DNA of 22,196 nt, taken from NCBI GenBank assembly GCA_050701115.1, contig JBOHER010000162.1, positions 1 to 22,196 on the forward strand. Reading direction: 5' to 3'. The notes below the pieces were generated by a model. The model was not told the origin of the DNA and made no database searches. It saw only the letters and a program-made list of their open reading frames with translations. Positions 15,911-22,196 of the stretch are shown one piece after another (the first letter of the stretch is position 1; every line of letters begins with the position of its first letter). A program made the position numbers and the translations under genes. The DNA is from JBOHER01 sp050701115 (GTDB taxonomy: Bacteria; Actinomycetota; Actinomycetes; Mycobacteriales; Pseudonocardiaceae).

Positions 15911-16035
15911 TCAACAAGATCGACAACATGGCAACAAAAATCGAGAACCCCCAGCTCAGCCGGGGGTTCTCGCTGTCTCAACCAGACGCGCGCCCGAAGG
16001 GATTCGAACCCCCAACCTTCTGATCCGTAGTCAGA
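15911..16035 (-). repeat. tRNA-proximal att-like repeat copy
   Basis: This is the counterpart of 427-553. It covers the tRNA-Arg 3' half from the anticodon-stem region, the 3' end, and about 78 bp of flank including the terminator. Here the tRNA is complete, as expected for the integrase-proximal junction that rebuilds the tRNA. It fixes the right boundary of the proposed island at the tRNA 3' end. Confidence 0.65.
15936..15972 (-). terminator. Rho-independent terminator of tRNA-Arg
   Basis: On the minus strand, a perfect 11-bp stem (CGAGAACCCCC pairing with GGGGGTTCTCG) with a 9-nt loop is followed by a T-run (ATTTTTGTT). It lies 17 nt past the tRNA 3' end. A degraded version of the same hairpin is present in the copy near 458-490. 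Confidence 0.9.
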
Positions 16036-16061
16036 TGCTCTATCCGTTGAGCTACGGGCGC
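15989..16061 (-). tRNA. tRNA-Arg (anticodon ACG)
   Basis: A 73-nt cloverleaf on the minus strand: acceptor GCGCCCG/CGGGCGC with discriminator G, D-arm GCTC/GAGC, anticodon stem TCTGA/TCAGA around loop CTACGGA (anticodon at 16028-16026), and T-arm GGGGG TTCGAAT CCCTT with one mismatched or wobble pair. CCA is not encoded. The gene is the integration target of the neighbouring element and remains intact. Confidence 0.96.
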
Positions 16062-16147
16062 TTGTTCAGTTATCGGCTAGCCAGGCTAACCGGTGACCCG
16101 GTCGGCGTTCCAACCGGGTTGGCTTCCGACCGAGGTCGGTCACCGCG

Positions 16148-16237
16148 CGGAGGCTCCGGGATTTGAACCCGGGAGGGGGGGTTACCCCCAACCGCTTTAG
16201 CAGTGCGGCGCCATAGACCAGACTAGGCGAAGCCTCC
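16148..16237 (-). tRNA. tRNA-Ser (anticodon GCT)
   Basis: A 90-nt class II tRNA with a long variable arm. Acceptor is GGAGGCT/AGCCTCC with discriminator G; the anticodon loop CTGCTAA is closed by CCGC/GCGG with an A-A apposition; the variable arm is GGGGG-TAA-CCCCC; the T-arm is CCGGG TTCAAAT CCCGG. The anticodon GCT reads AGC/AGT. It lies 86 bp upstream of tRNA-Arg on the same strand and could be co-transcribed with it. Confidence 0.95.
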
Positions 16238-16368
16238 CAGGCCGTTGGCCACTGTCGGAACAGCGTACAGGGCGCGCCGAGCGTTCCACAAAGCGACCCG
16301 GGCACGGGCACTTGGTAGTACAAAACTGCTGGTGCAGCGCCATCTGGTAGTACTTGCACGCACCCCAA

Positions 16369-18381
16369 CTACTGAGCGCGGGCACGCTGCACGAAGGGTT
16401 CCAGTGCGGCGGGGTTGGTCAGTGCATCTGCGGATACCGCCTTCTCGGGTGCGACGCCACTGAGGATCTTCTTGACCGGTACCTCGCACTTCTTGCCGTT
16501 GAGAGTCCTGGGCACCTCGGCGATGGTGATGAACTCGTCTGGCACATGCCGGGGTGAGAGCGCCGACCGCAGTTCCTTGCGCAGCCACGGCTCCACCTCG
16601 GACAGCTCAGCTCCCGGGGCCAGCACGAGGAAGCAGAGCAGCTTGCCCTCGTCCTCCCCCACCCGTGTGGTGTCGATCACCAGCGAGTCGGCGACCTCGT
16701 CGAAGCCCTCCACCACCCGGTAGAACTCCGCGGTGCCCATCCGCACCCCACCCCGGTTCAGGGTCGAGTCGCTACGCCCATAGATCACCGCTGATCCGCG
16801 CGCGGTGATCCGAATCCAGTCCCCATGCCGCCAGATGCCCGGATAGTCCTCGAAATACGCGCCGCGCAGCCGGGAGCCGTCCTCGTCGTTCCAGAAGGAC
16901 ACCGGCATCGACGGCATCGGCTTGGTGATCACCAACTCACCCACCTGCTCGAGCACCTCGTTACCGTCCTCGTCGAACGCGGCCACCGCAGCACCCAACG
17001 ACCGGCAGGACAACTCCCCCAACCACACCGGCACATCCGGCGACGACCCCACGAACGCCGTGCACACGTCCGTGCCTCCCGACACCGAACAGATCTGCAC
17101 CGGCCGACCATGCTCATCCCGGCCCAACTCGTCGATCAGCCATCGGAAACCCTCCACACTCAACGGAGCACCGGTGGACCCGACCGCCCGCAACGCCGAC
17201 AGATCATGCTCAGCGGCGGGCCGCAGATGCGCCTTGAGACAGGACTGGATGTAGGGCGCCGAGACCCCGAACACCGTGACCCGGTGCTGCTCGGCCAGCC
17301 GCCACAACGCACCCAGATCCGGATGCGCGGGACTACCGTCGTACAGCACCACCGCCGAGCCCACCAGCAACCCGGAGACCAGGAAGTTCCACATCATCCA
17401 CCCGGTCGTGGTGAACCAGAAGAACCGCTCCCCCGGACCCAGATCCAGCTGCAACGCCAGCGACTTCAGGTGCTCCACCACGATCCCGCCGTGGCCCTGC
17501 ACGATACCCTTGGGCAGACCCGTGGTGCCCGAGGAATACAGCACCCACAGCGGATGGTCGAAATCCACCGGCTCGAACTCCAACGCAGCACCCTCGTGCT
17601 CGGCAAGCAGCGTGGCCCAATCCAGCGTCCCGTCAACATCGCCGACACCGACATAGTCGACCAGCACCACCGCCTGCAGCGAAGGGATCTCCCCGGTGAG
17701 CTTCTGCACCGTCTGGCGAATGTCGAAGGTCCGCCCGTTGTAGACGTACCCGTCGACGGCGATGAGCACCTTGGGCTCGATCTGCGCGAACCGGTCGGTG
17801 ATCGCCCGTGCACCGAAGTCCGGCGAGCACGACGACCAGATAGCGCCAAGGCTGGCCGCGGCCAGAAAGGCCACCAGCGTCTGTGGGGAGTTCGGCGCCA
17901 GCGCCACCACCCGGTCACCCTTGCCCACCCCGAGCGACCGCAACGCCGACCGCGCAGCAGCCACCCGCGCCCGCAACCTGCCATAGGTCAGCTGCTTGGC
18001 CAGCCCGTCCTCGCGATGGAAGATCACGGCAAGCTCGTCGTCGCCCTTCGCCGCACCCGCAACCCCACCGGCGAGCGCATGCTCGGCGTAGTTCAATGTC
18101 CCCCCGGGAAACCAGCGCACCCCTGGCATCGCCTCGCCCGCACGCACACCGGACGGCCGCTCATGCCAGCGCACCCCGAGGAACTCCGTGTTCGCGTCCC
18201 AGAAGGCGTCCAGTTCATCGGTCGACCAGCGCCACAGATCCTGATAGTCGGCGACGTCAACACCCCGCTTGGCGCGCAGCCACTCACGGAACCGCTCGAT
18301 ACAGGTGTCAGCAACATGATTCGCGTCTGGCCGCCACAACATTTCGGGGGCGTCCACCGACGGACGAGACTCCGGTGTCAT
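16369..18381 (-). CDS. aacS: Acetoacetyl-CoA synthetase (acetoacetate-CoA ligase)
   Basis: A 670-residue ANL enzyme that activates acetoacetate to acetoacetyl-CoA with ATP, linking ketone-body or leucine catabolism to lipid and PHB metabolism. The N-terminal ACAS_N region (residues 30-105) is present. Motifs: LYSSGTTGLPKG at 281-292, FWFTTTGWMMWNFLVSGLL near 313-331 (family-specific), SGGTDVCTAFVG, YGRSDSTLNRGGVRMGTAEF, and NGKK with catalytic Lys630. Length fits the family (about 650-670). The ATG at 18381 follows GGAAGGGGGC. It lies on the chromosomal side of tRNA-Ser, 105 bp downstream of the dienelactone-hydrolase-like gene on the same strand, and may share its transcript. Codon use and integrity look like ordinary chromosome. 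Confidence 0.94.
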   Translation of the reverse strand: MTPESRPSVDAPEMLWRPDANHVADTCIERFREWLRAKRGVDVADYQDLWRWSTDELDAFWDANTEFLGVRWHERPSGVRAGEAMPGVRWFPGGTLNYAEHALAGGVAGAAKGDDELAVIFHREDGLAKQLTYGRLRARVAAARSALRSLGVGKGDRVVALAPNSPQTLVAFLAAASLGAIWSSCSPDFGARAITDRFAQIEPKVLIAVDGYVYNGRTFDIRQTVQKLTGEIPSLQAVVLVDYVGVGDVDGTLDWATLLAEHEGAALEFEPVDFDHPLWVLYSSGTTGLPKGIVQGHGGIVVEHLKSLALQLDLGPGERFFWFTTTGWMMWNFLVSGLLVGSAVVLYDGSPAHPDLGALWRLAEQHRVTVFGVSAPYIQSCLKAHLRPAAEHDLSALRAVGSTGAPLSVEGFRWLIDELGRDEHGRPVQICSVSGGTDVCTAFVGSSPDVPVWLGELSCRSLGAAVAAFDEDGNEVLEQVGELVITKPMPSMPVSFWNDEDGSRLRGAYFEDYPGIWRHGDWIRITARGSAVIYGRSDSTLNRGGVRMGTAEFYRVVEGFDEVADSLVIDTTRVGEDEGKLLCFLVLAPGAELSEVEPWLRKELRSALSPRHVPDEFITIAEVPRTLNGKKCEVPVKKILSGVAPEKAVSADALTNPAALEPFVQRARAQ

Positions 18382-18487
18382 GCCCCCTTCCTAGTCGATC
18401 CGGCGCTCGCCGCGCCAGCAGGTACCTCCGGCCGGAGGCATCTACGACGTCGGAAGCAGGTCGGCGAGCAGACCAATTCCGCGGCAT

Positions 18488-19180
18488 TCAGCGCAAATGT
18501 GCGTCGAACCAGTTCAACGTGCGCTGCCAGGCCTCGAACGCCACATCGGGGTGGTTGTCGAACCGGTGGTGCGCACCGGGATAGCGCACCACCTCGGCGG
18601 CGGCCTCCGCCCGTGCCGAAGCCTCGCGCAGCCGCTCTACCTCGCGCGCGTCGGCCTCGTCCCCGGAGTCGCCGTAGATGCCCAACCAGGGGCAGGTCAG
18701 GGTGCCTGCGATGTCCACAAGATCCGGCAGGTCGTCGTCCTCGGACACCCGCAGCCCACCGACACTGACCGCCGCGCCGAGCGGCCTGCTCGTCGCGACC
18801 ACCATCGCGGCGCTGCCACCCAGGTCGAAACCCATAACGCCGAGCAGGTCGGGCAGCACACCCCGGGTCAGCAACCAGCGGATCGCGGTGTCGGTGGCGG
18901 CCAGCACCGCCTGACCGGTGATCCGAGCTTTGGTCGCGACCGCCTGGGCATGACTAGTCTCGGCGGGTTCCTCGGCGAATTCCTCACCGAAGTGCGGGGC
19001 GACCGCGAGCCAGCCCTCAGCGGCCAGGCTGAGTACCAGCAGCCGTACTCCGTCGGTGACACCGTCGGTCTCGTGCAGCACGACGATGCCGCCTCGCACC
19101 ACACCGTCCGGTTCGGCGTAGGTCAGGCTCAGACGCCCGCCGTCGGGGTGCGGAACAGCGTCGGTACGTGTGTCGGTCAT
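18488..19180 (-). CDS. Dienelactone hydrolase family protein with Asp at the nucleophile position
   Basis: A 230-residue alpha/beta hydrolase of the DLH group: GIVVLHETDG at 31-40 (with the conserved Glu), VMGFDLGGSAAM at 115-126, WLGIYGDSGDEAD around 165-177, and YPGAHHRFDN at 200-209. Asp171 and His204/205 fit the acid and base. The nucleophile motif, normally GxCxGG in dienelactone hydrolases (or GxSxGG), is GFDLGG here, with Asp119 in place of Cys or Ser. It may therefore not act as a classical hydrolase. I chose ATG 19180; an in-frame GTG at 19189 would add three residues, and neither has a strong ribosome-binding site. It is transcribed divergently from pat and could be the first gene of a unit with the acetoacetyl-CoA synthetase gene. 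Confidence 0.82.
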   Translation of the reverse strand: MTDTRTDAVPHPDGGRLSLTYAEPDGVVRGGIVVLHETDGVTDGVRLLVLSLAAEGWLAVAPHFGEEFAEEPAETSHAQAVATKARITGQAVLAATDTAIRWLLTRGVLPDLLGVMGFDLGGSAAMVVATSRPLGAAVSVGGLRVSEDDDLPDLVDIAGTLTCPWLGIYGDSGDEADAREVERLREASARAEAAAEVVRYPGAHHRFDNHPDVAFEAWQRTLNWFDAHLR

Positions 19181-19326
19181 GTCATCCACTCAATCATCAT
19201 TCCGTGAACAGCGGGCGAAACCTGGGTGTCGTGGGCCGACTATGTCGTGCCCGTTCGCTCACAGTCCGGGTGGGTAGCCCGCTAGTGTCAACATCACACT
19301 CGCCGACGACTTACATGGAGCCGAAC

Positions 19327-20379
19327 ATGCCCCTGTCGCCACGCGCCGATCTGGACTCGCTGCCGGCCTACGTACCAGGACGGTCCGTGCCAGGGGCGAT
19401 CAAGCTTGCCAGCAACGAGGTACCGCTCGGGCCTCTGCCGAGCGTGGCCAAGGCGATCACGGACGCGGCGGCAACCATCAACCGCTACCCCGACATGGGA
19501 GCATTCGCGCTGGTCGAGCGCCTTGCCCAGAAGCTCGGGGTGCCAGCCAACCGGGTCGCGGTCGGCTGCGGGTCGGTGTCCTTGTGCCAACAACTCATCC
19601 AGGCTATGTGCTCGGATGGGGATGAGGTGCTGTTCGCCTGGCGCTCGTTCGAGGCCTACCCGATCCTCACACAGGTGGTCGGCGCACGCCAGATCACCGT
19701 GCCGCTCGACGAGACCCACACGCACGATCTTGACGCCATGCTCGCGGCGATCACACCGACCACGCGGGTGGTGTTCGTGTGCAACCCGAACAACCCCACC
19801 GGGACGGCCGTGCGCCGGGACGCACTGGTGAAGTTCCTCGACGCCGCGCCTGAGGACGTGCTTGTGGTGCTGGATGAGGCATACCGGGAGTTCGTCAGCG
19901 ACCCCGATGTGCCCGATGGGCTGGAGTTGGCCGCCGAGCGGGACAACGTGGCCGTGCTGCGCACGTTCTCCAAGGCCTACGGGCTGGCTGGGCTGAGGGT
20001 GGGGTACCTGGTCGCCTCCGAGGTGGTGGCGGCTGTGGCGCGCAAGGTGTACGTGCCGTTCAGCGTGAACGCGCTCGCCCAGGCCGCGGCGATGGCTTCC
20101 CTTGATGCCGAGCAGGAACTGCTGGCCCGGTGTGTCGACGTGGTGGCCGAACGCGACCGGGTGCGGGAGGCGCTGATCGCCGAGGGCTATGCGGTGCCCG
20201 ATACGCAGGCGAACTTCGTCTGGCTGCCACTGGGCGAGCGCACCCTGGAATTCGCCGAGCACGCCCTTGCGAGCAAAGTGGTCGTGCGTCCCTTCGCAGG
20301 CGGTGGGGCCAGAGTGACCATCGGCACCCCCGAGGAGAATGACACCTTCCTGGCGGCAGCCCGCACCTTCCGGCGCTGA
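19327..20379 (+). CDS. pat: Aromatic amino acid aminotransferase (HisC-like, PLP-dependent)
   Basis: A 350-residue fold-type I aminotransferase. It matches the actinobacterial Pat/HisC2 group: YVPGRSVPGAIKLASNE at 15-31, GCGSVSLCQQLIQ at 80-92, CNPNNPTGT at 152-160, VLDEAYREF at 181-189 and RTFSKAYGLAGLRVGY at 212-227, with PLP Lys216 and Arg224. It transfers amino groups between aromatic amino acids and 2-oxoglutarate; a histidinol-phosphate activity is the main alternative, though no his genes are nearby. ATG 19327 is preceded by GGAG with 6-nt spacing; the ATG at 19315 lacks one. The stop codon is followed immediately by a perfect 30-bp inverted-repeat arm. Confidence 0.92.
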   Translation: MPLSPRADLDSLPAYVPGRSVPGAIKLASNEVPLGPLPSVAKAITDAAATINRYPDMGAFALVERLAQKLGVPANRVAVGCGSVSLCQQLIQAMCSDGDEVLFAWRSFEAYPILTQVVGARQITVPLDETHTHDLDAMLAAITPTTRVVFVCNPNNPTGTAVRRDALVKFLDAAPEDVLVVLDEAYREFVSDPDVPDGLELAAERDNVAVLRTFSKAYGLAGLRVGYLVASEVVAAVARKVYVPFSVNALAQAAAMASLDAEQELLARCVDVVAERDRVREALIAEGYAVPDTQANFVWLPLGERTLEFAEHALASKVVVRPFAGGGARVTIGTPEENDTFLAAARTFRR

Positions 20380-20503
20380 GTTTGGGTGTCTTCAAGACCC
20401 ACAAACCCGTATCTGACGGTCGCTAACCGCCTCAAACTGCTACCGTCTGTGGTGGTTAGCGGTGCATGAGCGCCGGGTTTGTGGGTCTTGAAGACACCCA
20501 AAC
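20380..20503. repeat. Perfect 30-bp inverted repeat with interleaved inner repeats
   Basis: The left arm is 20380-20409 and the right arm 20474-20503; they are exact reverse complements over 30 bp, separated by 64 nt. Each arm is itself nearly palindromic around GTCTTCAAGAC. The loop holds two further inverted pairs: GACGGT (20415-20420) with ACCGTC (20442-20447), and CGCTAACC (20421-20428) with GGTTAGCG (20454-20461). These are arranged a-b-a'-b', the topology of a pseudoknot. The left arm starts one base after the pat stop codon. It could terminate transcription of pat, but there is no T-run. It could also be a small mobile element (MITE-like) or a structured RNA. No target duplication is evident. 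Confidence 0.85.
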
Positions 20504-20508
20504 CTAAC

Positions 20509-20521
20509 GGGGCTCCGCCCC
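20509..20521 (+). other. Small GC hairpin GGGGCTCCGCCCC
   Basis: A 5-bp GGGGC/GCCCC stem with a 3-nt loop lies 5 bp after the large inverted repeat, without a T-tract. It might help termination downstream of pat, but such hairpins are common by chance in this composition. Confidence 0.3.
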
Positions 20522-20561
20522 AGCCCGACGAGCCGTGTGCTTATGGTCGCGTGGGCGGGGC

Positions 20562-20657
20562 GGCTCCGGTCGGCGGGTGACGGTGCCCGTAGGCCCGTGT
20601 TGTGACCGCGCGGTTGGCGGTGGTTGGCTGCTGTGAGCCGTCCGCCTGACCGGAGCC
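20562..20657 (+). promoter_or_regulatory. Inverted repeat that masks the RBS of the downstream ORF
   Basis: GGCTCCGGTCGGCGG (20562-20576) pairs with CCGCCTGACCGGAGCC (20642-20657) over 15 pairs with one bulged base and a 65-nt loop. The right arm contains GGAG at 20652-20655, 6 nt before ATG 20662, so the paired RNA would hide the ribosome-binding site. This suggests a self-controlling leader or an RNA end recognised by the encoded protein. The leader has no other coding frame I can support. Confidence 0.5.
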
Positions 20658-20661
20658 TGTC

Positions 20662-22196
20662 ATGACGTTACCGCGCACTGTGTCCGATGTCGTCGCCGAG
20701 CATGTCACCTTCGAGGTGGAGTGCCTCGACCGGATGTATCTGAATGTGTACGTGCCGCAGCTGCAGTACCCCGGCGGGATCGTGGGCTACGTCCACCGGC
20801 AGCTGGGTCTGCCGATCGCCTCGACCGCACCCTTGGGCAGGATCACCGACGCGTTCAGCGCCGCGGTCCGCCGCTTCGCCCACGACCGGGGCGTGCCGTG
20901 GGTGGACTTCGTCAAGGGCCAACGCAAGGACGACGTGATGCACGAGCATCTGGCCAGGTTCACCGACACCGAGGGGGTGTTGTTCGTCGGCCGTGCGCAG
21001 GAGAAGACACGGCTGTTTCGCACCGAGAAGCGCCGCGACGCCGAGGGGCGTGCCTACCCGTGGATCATCAAGACCACCGGGCTGGTCAACCACTTCTACT
21101 TCTACTGCGTCGACGACGACTTCGGCCCGTTCTTCCTCAAGTTCTGCTCCTACTTTCCCTACAACGCCAAGTTGTGCGTCAACGGGCACGAGTGGGCCAA
21201 GCGGCAGGCCTCCAAGGCCGGGGTCGGGTTCACTGCGCTGGACAACGCCTTCGCCGCCGTCGACGACGTCGGTGCGGTCCAGGCGATCTGCGACAGTCTG
21301 GGCCAGGAGCAGATCGACGCACTGCTGCGCAAGTGGCTGGCCGTTGTGCCGCATCCCTTCTCGCCGGCGGACCGGGCCACCGGCTACCGCTACGACATCT
21401 CGATCCTGCAGGCCGAGTTCTCCTTGACCCAGATGCTCGACCGGCCCGTGTCTGGGCGGATCTTCTTCGAACAGGTCATCCGCGACAACCTCGACCTGGG
21501 TCGCCCCGACCAGGTCTCGCTGGTCTTCGACCGTGGCATCGTCCGCAGGGGGCCATCGGCGACCCCCGGCCGATTCCGCACCCGGGTCATCACCGAAGGG
21601 GTCACCCCGAGCCTGCACGTGGACTACAAACACACCACGATCAAGCAGTACCACAAGGAAGGCAGGGCGCTACGCACCGAAACCACCATCAACGACACCC
21701 GTGACTTCCAGATCGGGAAACGGCTGACCAATCTGCCCGCGCTCTGCGAGATCGGCTTCTCCGCCAACCGGCGCCTGCTCGGCGTCCAACAACTCAGCCA
21801 CGACCCCGCCCGCGGCGCGGAAGTCTTCCGCGCCGTCAACGACCCCGTCACCAATCCCAACGGCACCCGCATCGCCGGGCTACGCTTCGCCGACACCCGC
21901 GCCCATGCGCTGCTCTCAGCGCTGCTGGTCTTCCGGCTGCTGCCCCACGGGTTCACCAACCGCGACATCCGCGGGCTAATCGGTCAACTGATCGGCAAAC
22001 AACTCTCTGCCGGACAGGTGACCTACGACCTGCGTCGGCTACGTGCGCACGGCCTGATCACCCGCCTGCCCCACACTCACCGCTACCAGGTCACCGACCC
22101 CGGGCTCCACCATGCCCTCTTCCTCACCCGAGCCCACGACCGGCTGTTACGCACCGGCCTCGCCCAACTCCATGACCCCGATCCCGGTCCACTGCA
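20662..22196 (+). CDS. Large conserved protein of unknown function with C-terminal winged-helix-like region, partial
   Basis: An uninterrupted frame of at least 511 codons running off the right edge. It begins MTLPRTVSDVVAEHVTFEVE, then DRMYLNVYVPQLQYPGGI, DFVKGQRKDD, VGRAQEKTRLFRTEKRR, NHFYFYCVDDDFGPFFLKF, YFPYNAKLCVNGHEW, LRKWLAVVPHPF, YRYDISILQAEFSLTQMLDR, VTPSLHVDYKHTTIKQYHKE and ALRTETTINDTRDFQIGKRL. From memory, closely similar proteins with these same blocks occur across distant phyla as hypothetical proteins, sometimes in several copies, which suggests mobility; I know of no established function. The last 100 residues (TNRDIRGLIG, QVTYDLRRLRAHGLITRLP, HRYQVTDPG) look like a winged helix-turn-helix. 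No DDE, HNH or reverse-transcriptase motif is obvious. The ATG at 20662 has GGAG at 6 nt, inside an inverted-repeat arm. Confidence 0.85.
   Translation, partial: MTLPRTVSDVVAEHVTFEVECLDRMYLNVYVPQLQYPGGIVGYVHRQLGLPIASTAPLGRITDAFSAAVRRFAHDRGVPWVDFVKGQRKDDVMHEHLARFTDTEGVLFVGRAQEKTRLFRTEKRRDAEGRAYPWIIKTTGLVNHFYFYCVDDDFGPFFLKFCSYFPYNAKLCVNGHEWAKRQASKAGVGFTALDNAFAAVDDVGAVQAICDSLGQEQIDALLRKWLAVVPHPFSPADRATGYRYDISILQAEFSLTQMLDRPVSGRIFFEQVIRDNLDLGRPDQVSLVFDRGIVRRGPSATPGRFRTRVITEGVTPSLHVDYKHTTIKQYHKEGRALRTETTINDTRDFQIGKRLTNLPALCEIGFSANRRLLGVQQLSHDPARGAEVFRAVNDPVTNPNGTRIAGLRFADTRAHALLSALLVFRLLPHGFTNRDIRGLIGQLIGKQLSAGQVTYDLRRLRAHGLITRLPHTHRYQVTDPGLHHALFLTRAHDRLLRTGLAQLHDPDPGPL

Noticed and set aside
16825..18768. 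Long plus-strand open frame antisense to acetoacetyl-CoA synthetase
   Set aside because: The opposite strand encodes a full-length enzyme with all motifs; the plus-strand product is His/Arg/Gln-rich shadow sequence.
20380..20503. CRISPR or tandem repeat array
   Set aside because: There are only two arms in inverted orientation, with no regularly spaced direct repeats anywhere in the window.

Overview
The window comes from a high-GC actinobacterium, probably of the Pseudonocardiales type. Codon use is strongly G/C-ending, many starts are GTG, stop/start overlaps (ATGA, GTGA) are frequent, and an actinobacterial aromatic aminotransferase (pat) and acetoacetyl-CoA synthetase are present. The genus is an inference.

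Left part (1-2190) is decayed accessory DNA. It holds a frameshifted unknown gene running off the left edge, a degenerate second copy of the 3' part of a tRNA-Arg gene with its downstream flank (about 427-553), an AbiEii-like nucleotidyltransferase pseudogene with its coupled partner gene, and an N-terminal scrap of an ISL3-type transposase. The middle (2189-14299) is a catabolic block: a TetR regulator, a secreted alpha/beta hydrolase on the opposite strand, and a tightly coupled rightward operon. The operon encodes an aromatic-acid MFS symporter, an EntE-like aryl-acid adenylate/CoA ligase, an FAD monooxygenase of the salicylyl-CoA/anthraniloyl-CoA type, a maleate-isomerase-family enzyme, a VOC dioxygenase-like protein, an 81-aa protein of unknown function and a cytoplasmic alpha/beta hydrolase. 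A broken molybdenum hydroxylase large subunit and an intact [2Fe-2S] small subunit follow. The divergent promoter region between hydrolase and transporter carries two TGAC-N6-GTCA palindromes, which are plausible operators for the TetR protein. A working model is extracellular ester cleavage, uptake of the released aromatic or N-heteroaromatic acid, activation, hydroxylation, ring opening, and exit through a maleate-like intermediate.

The right edge of the block is a decayed tyrosine integrase (14561-15860) next to an intact tRNA-Arg(ACG) with a strong terminator. About 125 bp around the tRNA 3' end is repeated, imperfectly, at 427-553. I therefore read 430-15990 as an integrative element or genomic island that entered the tRNA-Arg gene and has lost its integrase. 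Many genes near the island's ends carry single-base indels, whereas the central catabolic genes are intact.

Beyond the island lies ordinary chromosome: tRNA-Ser(GCT), acetoacetyl-CoA synthetase and a dienelactone-hydrolase-family gene (all minus strand), then pat (plus). One base after the pat stop begins a perfect 30-bp inverted repeat enclosing two smaller interleaved inverted repeats. Then comes a second inverted repeat whose right arm contains the ribosome-binding site of a long ORF (from 20662 to the window end). That ORF belongs to a conserved family of unknown function ending in a winged-helix-like region. The repeat-plus-ORF unit is the least explained part of the window.
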